Position numbers and translations under genes: made by a program. The notes under the pieces are model-generated. The model had not been told where the DNA came from, did no database searches, and saw nothing but the letters and a program-made list of their open reading frames with translations. From Lates calcarifer (Eukaryota > Chordata > Actinopteri > Centropomidae), in assembly GCF_001640805.2 (NCBI RefSeq), contig NC_066835.1, forward strand, positions 9,676,130 through 9,740,129: a DNA stretch of 64,000 bases, written 5' to 3'. The stretch's first letter is position 1. The number at the start of each line of letters is the position of its first letter. This document shows, one piece after another, positions 35,502 through 53,665 of the stretch.

Positions 35502-35638
35502 AATAAAAGCTTTCTATTCTACTCTGTATATTGCATCTATGAATAGTTGAATCTTAGTGGTGTTCTGTGTATATATTCAATAATAGTACTCCTGTATTGC
35601 ACTATAACTTAAAACTGACTTTACAGAGAATGAATAAA
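35502..35638 (+). terminator. klhl7: klhl7 poly(A) signals
   Basis: AATAAA occurs at 35502-35507 and again at 35633-35638, 550-690 bases after the stop. Aste1 transcripts arrive from the other side, so the two genes end tail to tail with about 0.6 kb between the last signal and the aste1 stop. Confidence 0.5.
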
Positions 35639-36262
35639 TAATTTAAAAAAACATGCATCTGAGTTTGATTCATATTTTTTTAATATAGAAAGAGAAGTAA
35701 ACACCTCAAGAGCACCAAATTCATGAGTATTAAGGCATCTGCAATAAAAACTGACATAAAATTTCAATAAAATTTCATTAACATGACATTAGCTGCCAAC
35801 TACAACTTTCTGGTCCAAGATGATGGAATAAGACATATCTACATTCACTGTTTAAATCTCATGTTGACATAAGTGAATAAAACCGATAGGTTGGAATTGC
35901 ATTAATTACAGTGACATTACTTCAATAAAAGTTCTTATAAATCTGCTAAAAATGGCAAGAGTGTGATTTGGAAAAACTACTCAGACATCTCAATACATAT
36001 GTTTTGATATTGCTTGGTTTGAAATGGCAACAGAAATTTGAACATAAAAAGCATGTAGATATCACTGAAGAAGGTTAAATTAGTGCAAATACTATTAGAA
36101 AGGTTGAAGTGGTGGTAAACAGTGGTAAACATGAAGAGGTGTTATTCTTCACTTGAAAATGACTGTAGCATTCCCTGAGCGTTTTATCAACTGCTGGAAT
36201 GTCCTCCCTCATTTGGCCCCTAGCAAGTGCTTCATATCGATCGTTCATTTTCCTCTGCCCCC

Positions 36263-39200
36263 TCACCAATCATCATCAGACTCCTCCTCACTCATCAGAA
36301 GAGCAAACCTGTTGTTTATCTCCTCTGTCCCTTGCCCTCCTCCCCGCGCTCCTCTCCCACCTCCCCTTCTTCCTCTCCTTCCACGGCCTCTGCCTCTTCT
36401 CCCCCTCCTGGCTGCTGAGGAGGCGGAGGGATGGACTTTGGAGCCGCAGCTCCTCACAGCATCCAGGAGAGAGGAGTAGAGCTGTGCTGACAAGGAGCCC
36501 CCAGCTAGGAGAGATTCGGCAGCTCGGCCCCCTTTTAGATATCTGATTAGGCCGTGCACCAGGGTACCGCTGAACAACCTGAGACACACAAAGTGAGGGG
36601 GAAGGAAGGCAACCAAATGATGGAAAAAATGTCAACAATTACCTGAAAAACTTAGACCATGACTAGGTGAGGCATTCTCTTCGTAATTTGGGTGAACTGA
36701 TCCTTTAAGTGTACTTATTTGACTGACATGCAAACAGTGTGTTATCTCTTTTATGTCCCTGTGTCTTACCACGACAGGTGGATGTCAGGCAGTGGCAGCA
36801 GCAATAGCTGATTGAGAGACAGTGCGCTCCAGAGGCAGGCCTGCCATTGGCTGAAACTGTGAGCCGCTCCAATGTCCAAGCCCCGCCTCTCCCCCGGTCT
36901 CACACGCTGTCGGTCCAGCCCTGCCCACACGTGGCGCTCCGCAGCCCAGTTTATCTGTGGGACTAGGATGATACACAGGTTACAGGTCGCTGTTTTTCTT
37001 ACTGTTTTACTCTTGTTAACCTTGTGGAATAAAACTACAGATAAAACATAACTGACCAGCGTATTGGTAATGGGTAGCTCCAGGCTGGTTGTTCCAAGAC
37101 AGTTCTCCATAAACCATGCCCAGCACCAAAGCCTGGAGCAGGAGCTGTGAGGGTGTTGGTGTGGCCTCTCGCAGCCAGAAGCCTGTTACTGCAACAGCGA
37201 GCCTCAGGTGGGGAGGCACAGCAGCCAGGGAAGACTCCTTCACCCCTAAAACTTCATAAAGGACACCAAGACAAACTGCCACAGGAGCCTGTGTAAAAAG
37301 GAACAACACTGGAAATTTTCTTTTTAAAATGTATATGTGCAAACAGATAAAAATCAATATGGTTAATATAAGATTACATGAATGGTCATGTTTACCTGGC
37401 CAAGTGTATCCAGACATATTGGGGTTCTGGGTGGATGTGCATCCACTTGGTTTTTCTTCAAGTTCAGGTCCAGACGATCGTATTCCTCCACACAAATGAG
37501 GGCACTGGAGCCCTGAGCCTGCACTGTAGCTACACCAGCTGCCTGTTGAAAGCTGTTTCCTACATACATACCCTGCTGTGTAAATGATCCTTGACCCCTA
37601 CCTCCACCGCCATAACCACCTCCTCGTCCTCTTCCCCCTCGTCCTCTCCCACCTCTTATACCCTGGCTGATGTTTTCTTGCACCCTTTCATCCTGTGCCT
37701 GGCCTCTTTGCTGTAATATCCCATATATGGCCTGACGTATAGTTCTGGCACTACAGTGGCTGCTGGGCAGTTTGCTGTTCTCCACCTGTGGGACGAGAAG
37801 GACCCTACGCATTACCAGAGCATCCACCACCAAGGGCGACAGCAGCCCCTGAGCTGCAGCCTGTGAAAGGCACCCTGGTAGCTGCGCGAGCCCAGAGGTC
37901 CGCCCTACTGGAGCTGCCTTGCCTCCAGAGAACCAGCGAGCCAGAGAGCTCTGCGGAGTGATGTGGTACTCCTGCATACCTGCCCACAGCTGTGAACTGA
38001 GCCCACCTCTCTGTCCTCTCTTGCCCCCACCACCGTCTTCCCCCATTAGCCTGCTCACTTCCCCCAGGGCCTCCGCCGGGCTCGAGAAAGAAGACAGCCA
38101 CATGAGGAGGCCCTCGATGCGGGAGGAGGGTGCCCTACCTCTACCCCTGCCACCACCTCTCCCTAATGTACTCACATCTATCAGAGCAAGAAGTGTTTCA
38201 GCATCTTTTGGAGTGCCATAATCATTACCAATCAGGACAGCACATAGGGGTAGCAACTCCCGGTTCATGCCCCCAAACCAGTGACAAAGGCCGCTAGCGG
38301 TGTAGCAGCGGGCTGAGATGTAGCGATGAGAGGCTTTACCGCTAAGGTTGGTCCACTGGAAAAAACTGAGTGGCATGTAACCACCTAAGATGAGACACAG
38401 AGGACAAAAACAATATGTAAAAACTACAAAAATCAACATAGCTATTTAGATACAGTCAGAAAAATCCTGGCACTACCCACACCTGGTAGGTCAAAGATAT
38501 AGAAGTCACTGTCATTGGTCAGAACTGGGCAGTTCCACTGGTGAGCCAAACACGCAATCTCCCAGTCAGCCTCAGCTGGACACTGGACCAATGGGACTCC
38601 TCTCTGGATGAGGACCTGAATGAAGACGTCTCTTGTGAGGATGGGGAGAACAGAGCCATTGCGGCCATGAGAAATATTGTCTGCCTCCTTTATTTTGGAC
38701 TGCAGACGTTGCCGCAGAGTGGCAAACTTCTTGTCGCTGGGGTCCATCCCTTAAAATAAAAAAAGGACAGAAATAACATATTTGTGGGTGTTAAATTGAT
38801 TTGAAAATAAGACATGAAATGACCTTGAAGATGTTCTTGTTGTATCTTGTATATGAAAATATACACATAATATCATTAATTGTAAAAAGTTGCATTTCCT
38901 AAAATGAAGGAACTGATAGGGTGACAGATTTTGACTGGGTCATTATTCCACAGCATCCTTACCTCCATCCAGTACCACAAATGGCTGGATGTTGCAGGCT
39001 GCCAGGGCAGAGAGGAACTGGATGAGCACGCGAGCGAACGCATCATAGTCCCCTCCATGTTGCTGGTCCAAACCGTGGGTAAAGTAGAGACGGAAATACA
39101 GACTGCAGCCATCAATAACTAGGCGACTGTCCCTGAACTTCACATCTTGGAGGAATTGTCTGTTCCCCTCCACATAGGTGGTCAGACCCTGGACACCCAT
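36263..39200 (-). CDS. aste1: Asteroid homologue 1, XPG-like PIN-domain protein
   Basis: Six exons: 38963-39200 (ATG 39198-39200), 38483-38749, 37396-38384, 37057-37288, 36770-36954 and 36263-36578 (TGA). About 741 residues against 679 in human ASTE1. The N-terminus MGVQGLTTYVEG and VIDGCSLYFRLYF carries the conserved PIN/FEN-type Asp (D30). VVLDGG, the EADWEIACLAHQ block and NDSDFYIFDLP supply the further acidic residues expected of the XPG-I half. ASTE1 has been described as a structure-specific nuclease acting with the shieldin pathway at DNA breaks. Fish-specific features are Arg/Gly-rich stretches in exon 3 (near 37600-37660 and 38135) and near the C-terminus (36320-36410). Exon 4 is one base too long for the frame (see findings). 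It is head to head with smarcc1. Confidence 0.93.
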
Positions 39201-39899
39201 GGGATCTCAGGGCCTGTGAAAACATGCAGTGAGAAGATGAATGAGTTCTTGAAACTCACGGGTGCTTCAGTGTCTCGCAAAGTAGTTTCTTCTGAGGGTG
39301 TGTGGGTCCGTGGTTTTGCAGATACCCGATTATAGAATGCGACGGAAAAGACATACTATTTATAACAAACTCGCTGTCTCAGCTGGTCAGGAGTTTGTTT
39401 TTCCAAAGAAACACTGTGTCTGTCTCTTGGGAAATTATGACACAACGGAAATTCTTTAACAAAACAATTCATATGAAGTGAAGGCAACCGATAAGCACAT
39501 TTTCGAAACAGATATTCGAGAGGAATTTTGAATTAGAGCATTAAAATATGTGAGTTGCCACTTACTGACCAATGTCACTTCAGTTAACTCGTGTTTACAT
39601 GCCCTGCGCAGTTCCTTCCTTGTTGGTTTGCACTTCAAAGTAAAAGTCTAAGCTTGTAAAAGATGTGTGTATCGTGTTGTACATATAATAACATGTGTGT
39701 ATATTTTAAGCATATATTGTTGAATCAAAAAGCACACAATTAAATTTAAATAATACTTGAAAATGGAAAATAGTTAAAAACTAAAAGGCTGAAAACCCTT
39801 ACATCGAATTGCGACATTTGCGCTGCATCTCGCGAGAGACAGCGAGAACGCACAAGCTAGCAGTTTTGTTCTCCCGTTTGAAATTTACCTCGTTTTATT
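39201..39899. promoter_or_regulatory. Bidirectional aste1/smarcc1 promoter with TCTCGCGAGA
   Basis: Only 699 bases separate the two start codons. The perfect palindrome TCTCGCGAGA sits at 39828-39837, 63 bases before the smarcc1 ATG. This element is known from vertebrate TATA-less, often bidirectional, housekeeping promoters. No TATA box is evident at the expected distance. Both gene starts (basic metabolism, chromatin) fit that promoter class. Confidence 0.6.
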
Positions 39900-47127
<7,228 letters not shown>

Positions 47128-47336
47128 AATAACCAGGAAACAAGACACACACACACACACCAGTTCTCCTTCAGCCACGACACACACAAACATAAAAATC
47201 TAACACTGGCATAAATGTTCAGGAACAACTGCTTAAAATTGAAGTCTGTAACTCCTCAGTAGCCACATGTTTATAAATATTGAAATATTTGTGCTCTGAT
47301 GTCAGAGTTGAGAAATCTGCAGATTGAACTCAACTC

Positions 47337-47342
47337 AATAAA
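47337..47342 (+). terminator. smarcc1: smarcc1 poly(A) signal
   Basis: AATAAA 210 bases after the stop, followed by a GT/T-rich stretch (gtttgttttattgtctgtcc) typical of a downstream element. Confidence 0.7.
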
Positions 47343-48333
47343 GTTGTTTTATATTAAGCGTTTGTTTTATTGTCTGTCCTGGTCCAACTGTTTTTAATTG
47401 TAGGTCTGTGTGAACACTTATGAGAGCACACCATTTGAATGAATAAATGAAATGCACCAAATACAAGTGCCCTCAAAATGTGCTTCACCAAACAGTGGAA
47501 AATAGCATTAAAAGGTTCATCATGTCTGACTAAATCAAACCGAGAGGTACAGTGTCCTGTACTTTCAGTTTTCACAACTCTAGGTTACTGAGACCAGGAT
47601 TTCATTATCTCCTGTCTCTAAGGTAAACAACTATTGTTTTTTCCCCCTCACATGGTACTTTCCAAGAGGAAATGGAGGATGGGAGGGATGGTGGTGGAAC
47701 TCATAGCAGCTATTAAACTATTACATATTTTCACTTACAAAAAAAGGTATTTCCTTGGAATAGTAACTGAATGTTTTATTCACACCAGTCTGAGGCAACT
47801 GAAACTGTCCTTTGGAAAACAGTGACACAGAGAAGGGTCATCACTGAACAACTCAAGTTTGCATTTAGGTTAAACTATCAGTACCACGTTTGAATCTTGT
47901 GTTCAAAATGTTGCAAATACAACCATCAGTACAGAATAACAAAGTATTATTGAACATAAATGTTATCAATACAAAAATGTACTCCAAACCACAGACTGTC
48001 AGCAATATTTGATTTTATTGCAGTTATCAATCTTGATCCATTGATTCTTCTTCAGTTGATTCGAGAATAAACTGATTGACAAAGAACAGCAGGCTCAGTT
48101 CAAATGAGACCGAGAAAATCGGTCTAAAATGATGGAACAGTTATTAAATGAAAACGTGTATCCGATCACCTATCACAAAGAGAGCAGCATCACCTACAGC
48201 CTATCTGAAGGTAAAAGCTGGGTGAGTAGAACAATCTGGCAATCAGTGACTGGGAGGCCAGGCTTGGTATACTGAGTGTAAATAAGCAGTTAAGAAACAG
48301 GTGAGTCAAGCTGGAAGCCCTGCAAGGAAGCAG

Positions 48334-48395
48334 GCACACACACACGCCGCGCACACACACACACACACACACCACACACACACACACACACACAC
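48334..48395. repeat. Interrupted (CA)n microsatellite
   Basis: CA blocks broken by GCCGCG and ACC, inside the left part of the tandem array. Confidence 0.95.
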
Positions 48396-48662
48396 GGAGT
48401 GAGTGAGTGAGAGGAAGGAGCCAGGACACCTGTAATTTCAGATTTCATAACTCTATGATACTGAGCGTAAGATTTAAACATTTCCTGTCCCAACCATAAA
48501 CAACTTTTGTTCTTTACCTCACATTGTACTTTCCAAGAGGAAATTGAGGATGAGGCTGATGGAACACATTGCAGCTAAGTTATTAAATATATTCATTTAC
48601 AAGAAGATGTTGTCAAAACAAGTGTGTACTCCAAACGGTTCCATTATGAGTAGACCAGTGAC

Positions 48663-49057
48663 CTACTGACCAGTGATCAGTATAATCCCTGTCATGATCA
48701 TCGGTTTTCTGGAAGAGCAGAAACATTAATTAAGTAAGATGAGTTAGAACAGACTAAACCTTTTCGTAAATATCTCACAGACAATGAAAATAACAATTCT
48801 GTCTGAGGGAAACAGATGTGTGAACAGATGCAGACTTACACTGTAGCTGCCAGTGTTGTTACTTGTCGTCTGGGAAGATCAAACCCCAAATTCCACAGGG
48901 CAGAGAATGCAAATATTTTAGATTTACTCACTGACAGTAAAACAACTCTGTAGTATTTGTACACATCAATGTATTTATACACAGAAGTCCATCATGCTTT
49001 TTCCAACAGTATCAGTGGAAAAACAGAATGTACTCACTGTTGGATTTCATAACTCAT
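48663..49057 (-). CDS. Putative 31-aa hydrophobic micropeptide, array unit A
   Basis: Three exons: 49038-49057 (ATG 49055-49057), 48840-48869 and 48663-48708 (TAG). Joins are phase 2 and phase 2, the same as unit B, and exon 1 is 20 coding bases in both. The product starts MSYEIQQRQVTTLAAT and ends in a short hydrophobic run MIMTGIILITGQ. Compared with unit B, exon 2 has lost about 114 bases, which removes the first membrane segment without breaking the frame. It may be a decaying copy or a true micropeptide. The model rests on splice signals and homology to unit B only. Confidence 0.35.
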
Positions 49058-49384
49058 CTTGACAAAAGTCTTTTATTTGTCTCAGTTGTAACGTGGCCCC
49101 AGAGGGAAATCTTTGTGTTTTCAAACTGTCCGTCTTTCTTTATGAGCAGCGAGGGAGGCTGATGGCAGCATGCAGCGTCTTAAGAGAGTATACTGCAAGT
49201 GACTTCTGTTTGAACTATGCAAGCAAAGGTCATAAAGGGCATGGGGTGAAGCAAAATCAAAGAGGGACTATTGTTTCATTTTCAAGACGAATAAACGGTA
49301 AAGTGTGGCGGCCCTGAGGATCAAAACACAACAAAGATCTGACCTCACGGGGGCGTCCCCCCCTCCAGCATCAACTTCTTCCAG

Positions 49385-49400
49385 CCCCCCCCCCCCCCCC
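49385..49400. repeat. Poly(C) tract
   Basis: A run of about 16 C, preceded by other C runs (cgtccccccc). Length is probably unreliable in any assembly. Confidence 0.9.
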
Positions 49401-49699
49401 GGCGTTCAGCAAGGGGCAACTTCCATGCAGAGATTTACCACTTCAGTACTGTCAGTTCAGGTTGTTTGGAATTAAGCAAAAATGCATCAGTGCTATAGTT
49501 TAAACTCAAAACGTTTGCTGGCAACCAACAGCTTTAAATCAAGAATGCATTAAGTTGTTAATATAAGAATTAACTCCACAACCACAGATTGTCTGTAATA
49601 TATGTTTTGATTTCATATTCATGATTAGTATATGAATATCCTGCAGTTAATTGGAGAGGAGTGAACATACAGAACATTGAAGATAAATCATTTTGAATG

Positions 49700-50115
49700 A
49701 ATCCACTAATTGCCACTGAATGTTTTCCCACTGCAAGAATCTCATCCCCAATATCCTCAACATGTTACATATTTTCATCATCTGATGATAGTACCTATCA
49801 TATACTCACAATATGTTTTTAATGGGATACTCACCATTTCACTTGAAGTGCACAGACAGTTGTGTATACTCCACTACATACACAGCAAACGACACAGGGC
49901 TTGTCATTTGTCTAATTACCTTCACCTGTGCAGGAGGAAAGGTAAGATGACCAACTGCACGTTGCTGTTAGACACTCTGAAGCTTTGTCATCAGCCTAGT
50001 GGCAGCTCCCTTTACTGAAGCACCCTGAGTTCATTTACCATATCTATCTAGTAGACTTGACACCTCCTCCTATTATCATCTCACACTCTGAATCCTGTGC
50101 TGAGTCACACAGAAT
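49700..50115 (-). repeat. Duplicated upstream block of array unit A
   Basis: It matches 53390-53665 in the same orientation: both contain a '.cactgaatgttttccca' segment, '.tctcatccccat', then 'gctgttagacactctgaag' and 'ctttgtcatca..ctagtggcag'. It lies about 0.65-1.05 kb 5' of the unit A start, where a promoter would be expected, as the partner block does for unit C. Confidence 0.55.
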
Positions 50116-50639
50116 CACCAGGACATCACCAGCCTCCAGAGCCTATTAATCACCTCCAGACCCCCTCAGATTGAACTGGCAAGCCCTTATAAAGCCCACT
50201 GCCCCGGACAGTGTCTATGATATACTGGGATATGTCACAAACTGAGGAAAAATATGTGTTCGTTTCTGTTCTATTTTCAGGATGTATCTTCATGGTACGT
50301 TTCCAGCGCCCAGCAGTTACATTGACAGCTTTTCATTTCCACATGCCCCTCCAAGAGTGTGTGGAGCTTGTACATTTAAAGTACAAAATGTTGGGAATAC
50401 GTTCACTAACTACACTGAGTGAATCCACATCAAAGTCATTATCCTTCTTGATTTAACTTATTGCATATCCTCAGTATTCAGAGTAGTTTATATGAAAATA
50501 ATACACCTCAAAGCAAACCTATGCATTCATTTTATTTTTTTCATCACATCCTAAGCGTTCCATTCAGTGTGGTTTTTTTTACAGTGTAGGTACAGTGTAC
50601 AGTGTTATTAATTGTAACACTTATATGGGTTTTATCTGG

Positions 50640-51326
50640 TTAATCTGTTTCTTTCTTCTTAACTGCTTCCTGGTTAATATTCAAAGATAGAATCGCAAGT
50701 ATGAGTATGACAAAAGCATTGAATCCACACGCCAACTTAGGTTCCATTTTGAGCATATCAGTGACATTCAGTGCCATCATTCCAATCACTACCTTGGTGA
50801 CATCTCTGGAAAAACAGAAACATTAATTAATTAAAGACCAGTTGGAATAGACTAATTTTTCTAGCATCATTAATGTCACACAGACAATGAAAACAACAAC
50901 TGTGTCCCAGCAGGACACGGTGTCCTTTGATCCCAATGTAAAAGTCAATGAGGAAAGAAAAGTTTGTGTGAATAATATGAACAAATGTAGACTTACTCTG
51001 AAGACATATCTTTGGTGAACATGTAGTATCCAAGGAAGAGCAATGTGATTATTATCGGCGTCACAACTTCATTAGATGGAATCACTGCATTTGCTGTTTT
51101 CACTGCTGTGCCACCTCCAACACTAAAAACTAAGTTTTTCCTGGGAAATTTCAACAGTAACAAAAAGATCACCACAAGATCAGACTCTTTCCACAGGGCA
51201 GAAAAACCATGCGAAAACTTCAGATTTACTCACTGACAGTTTAGCAACTTAGGGTTAGGGTTAGGGTCGTGTGGACAGTGTGAGTGAAGAGACAGACTGG
51301 ACTCACAGTTTGAGTGGATCGATCAT
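50640..51326 (-). CDS. Putative 109-aa two-span membrane protein, array unit B
   Basis: Three exons: 51307-51326 (ATG 51324-51326), 50997-51140 and 50640-50805 (TAA 50640-50642), phases 2 and 2, all GT-AG with pyrimidine-rich acceptors. The chain opens MIDPLKLKNLVFSVGGGTAV. Hydrophobic spans lie at about residues 32-48 (VVTPIIITLLFLGYYMF) and 80-96 (ACGFNAFVILILAILSL). A charged linker (TKDMSSEDVTK) separates them, and the tail ends KKKETD. A Gly/Ala-rich N-terminal half recalls small interferon-induced membrane proteins (IFI6/IFI27 type), but I see no convincing family match. An unbroken frame over 330 spliced bases in AT-rich DNA supports it being coding. Confidence 0.5.
51250..51267 (+). 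repeat. Short interstitial TTAGGG run
   Basis: Three consecutive telomere-type hexamers (ttagggttagggttaggg) lie in the first intron of array unit B, between exon 1 and exon 2. Confidence 0.8.
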
Positions 51327-52486
51327 CTTGAGAAAAGCCTTTTAGTTTCAGCAGAGAGACAGTCTTTGTGTTTTCAAACTGTCTTTCCTCATGAACACAA
51401 GATACAGTAATTTCTCTCTTACAGTATCTTATCAGCCTGTAAATGAGTGACAGATCAGGTGTTTCAATAAAACCTGCTTTCACTTTGGGGTTTAGTCTAA
51501 AGTCTGCTTCAATCTATTTAGTGATAAGTATATTATTACCCTGTAAGTTTGATCATGGTGTGTAATCAAGAAAAACAACTTTTGCTTGTACTTTTCCTCG
51601 GATCATACTTTCCAGGAAGAGCTAGGGGCTGAGGGTGGAGAAACTTACAGTAACCATTAATTTACCAGCGTGTGTTTAATGGTAACTGAATGTTTTATGG
51701 CAACTGAAGTGAAACCTTTTAAAAACAGTGGCCAAGTTGTATGTCATAGGCACCAGTTTCAGGTTGTTTGCATTCAAGCAAAAACATATCAGTGCCATAG
51801 TTAAAACTCAAAATGTTTGCAGGCAACCAATAGGACGAGCTGTAAATCATCCATCTATTATCTGTACAGTTACTGGGATGCCCCATAACCTCTAGCTTAA
51901 GCTTAAGACACAACACACAGTGCTTGTCCACTGCAGTCACTTTTGCATGTCATCTAGCTGGCAGATGACTGGCTATTTGGCAATTAGTATAAAGTAGGGG
52001 TTGTGTTGCTCTTTACTGAACTGCCAAATCAGTCTTTTCCCATTTAGAATCCTTTTATGGTCAAAGACTCTGGGAATGTGCCAAGTGTGGTATAGATGAG
52101 GGGGGAGGTTGGGAGAGGTTAGGAGAATATATAGATTTCAGGTAGTCTGAGATCCTGTGAGCTCTTTGAACAAGTTTAGTAATGTTTTCACTGTTAACTT
52201 ATAATAGTTATTTATTGGGTAATAGATAAAATCACTGGCATAAGTTAATCAATTATTTAATTTATTATTGATTATGTTATTCCTGGAGTGGGAGGAGCTA
52301 TGAACTATATAAGTTGGAGCTTCTTCCAGGGGAAATTGTCAGAAATTGTGAGCAGACCACAGTGGCTGTCTATGATAATGGCCCACTGAATTATGGGGGG
52401 AAGCCGGAGTATCCAGAGGTAACTCACGTCGGCATGTCAACTTCACACAGAAAAGCCAGAGTTTACCTAGAGTTTGAATCACTTAC

Positions 52487-53101
52487 TGTTCTTATAGATC
52501 AGCACTCCCAGTACCACTGCTCCTGCTATCACAGCCACAGAAGAGGTCGATATTGCCAAACCTTCTGCCACTAAGTCAATGCCAACCTTGGCAAAGGTCA
52601 CACTTAAAGTCTTCCTAAGAGCAACAACAGCAACACAACACTTGCTCAGAGGTGGATGAAAAATATTTCATCACATTTTCAAAGGCTCAAGTCTGTGGTT
52701 TTAAAAATGTGAGCTATGTATTTGTATCACATGGTTAAGAATAACTTTAAATGAAATCATTTTCTGTTTGTAAAGTGAATATTGATCGTTCAGGAACTGT
52801 CTTCTGCGAAACAAACTTTGCAGATGTTTGACAAAAGTCAAGTTAATGATTTGTTCAAAATGTCGTCTTTCTCTCTGGGCGTTCTACATTCATCAGACAC
52901 TGACTGATTATTATAATTCAGAGGAAAATGAGGTATCATTACATTCGAAATCACTGAACAATTTTGAGATGAAAAGTTGCTTATCATGAGTGAGCAGCAT
53001 TTTTATTTCCATCGCATACATGAAGGCTACTTGAAAATTTGTCCCTCTGTTGTTAATAGTTGAGTGTAAATTACTTACAGGGTCAAAACAAATTTTGGCA
53101 T
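52487..53101 (-). CDS. Putative small membrane protein, array unit C (partial)
   Basis: Exon 1 is 53079-53101 (ATG CCA AAA ..., donor gtaagt) and exon 2 is 52487-52614 after acceptor tcttag. They join in phase 2 at the same place, before K-(T/N)-L, as in unit B. The product starts MPKFVLTLKTLSVTFAKVG and has a hydrophobic span at about residues 34-48 (VAVIAGAVVLGVLIY). Exon 2 ends in phase 1, unlike unit B, and I find no convincing third exon. Reading through the donor gives a stop after two more codons (about 52 residues). Confidence 0.4.
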
Positions 53102-53389
53102 TTGTATCACTCTGTAGTCATATCCTGGGAACAGGCTATGTACTTGAAATTCTCTGAAGTTTTGTTTTGTTTTGTTTTTTTTTCCAGTTTTTAGTTCAAG
53201 TCACTCCCACAGTTGCCTCAGTCCTTCATGAGAGTTAGAACATTAAGGTGGAATATTTTAAGGTGGACTGCAGTCCATCTGAAACAATTGTAGTCCTATG
53301 CATGATTAGCATTTGTTATGCTTGCAGGTGTACAAACACATATCCATTCCTTACATACAGTCAAGTAAGACAAATAATAATTTTGAATG

Positions 53390-53665
53390 AAATCACTAAT
53401 CACCACTGTAGTTCTGAATGTTTTCCCATGTAAGGTTCTCATCCCCATTATACTCATCTGAAAATAGTAACTAGTGCAGTTGTAGAATACTCACAGTGCA
53501 GAGAAAGTAAGATGACAAACTGCTTGTTGCTGTTAGACACTCTGAAGCTTTGTCATCACCTAGTGGCAGCACAGATCCCTTTATCAAAGAGTTTATTTAT
53601 TGTGTCTCTCTACAAGGCTGACACCCTCTTCTTATCATCTCACACTGTGAACTATGATTAGCCAT
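53390..53665 (-). repeat. Duplicated upstream block of array unit C
   Basis: Partner of 49700-50115 (see there). It begins about 0.3 kb 5' of the unit C ATG. Confidence 0.55.

Larger units (their letters stand above)
47560..53665 (-). repeat. Decayed tandem array of ~2 kb units between smarcc1 and cspg5
   Basis: Several blocks recur in the same orientation and order. One block with 'tactttccaagaggaaat' occurs near 47660, 48527 and (diverged) 51610. A block with 'aaaactcaaaa.gtttgc.ggcaacca' occurs near 49505 and 51805, with a weaker relative near 47860. A block containing 'gctgttagacactctgaag' occurs near 49966 and 53529. Each full unit holds one short multi-exon minus-strand ORF, at 48663-49057, 50640-51326 and 52487-53101. 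Divergence is roughly at the level where alignment is still easy by eye. A fourth, gene-less remnant lies at the left end. Confidence 0.6.

Noticed and set aside
51231..51236. Extra donor (CTGTCA|gtgagt) between exons 1 and 2 of array unit B, also in unit A near 48930
   Set aside because: Conserved between the copies, but I find no acceptor or frame that makes an exon there; could be an unrecognised noncoding exon.
51250..51267. True telomere or subtelomere
   Set aside because: Only three hexamers, flanked by ordinary genes on both sides.
52305..52430. TATA-like box followed by a + strand exon-like segment (actatataagttggag ... ccagag|gtaact)
   Set aside because: The only ATG frames are a few codons long and I find no following exon; possibly a transposon or LTR edge, not supportable.
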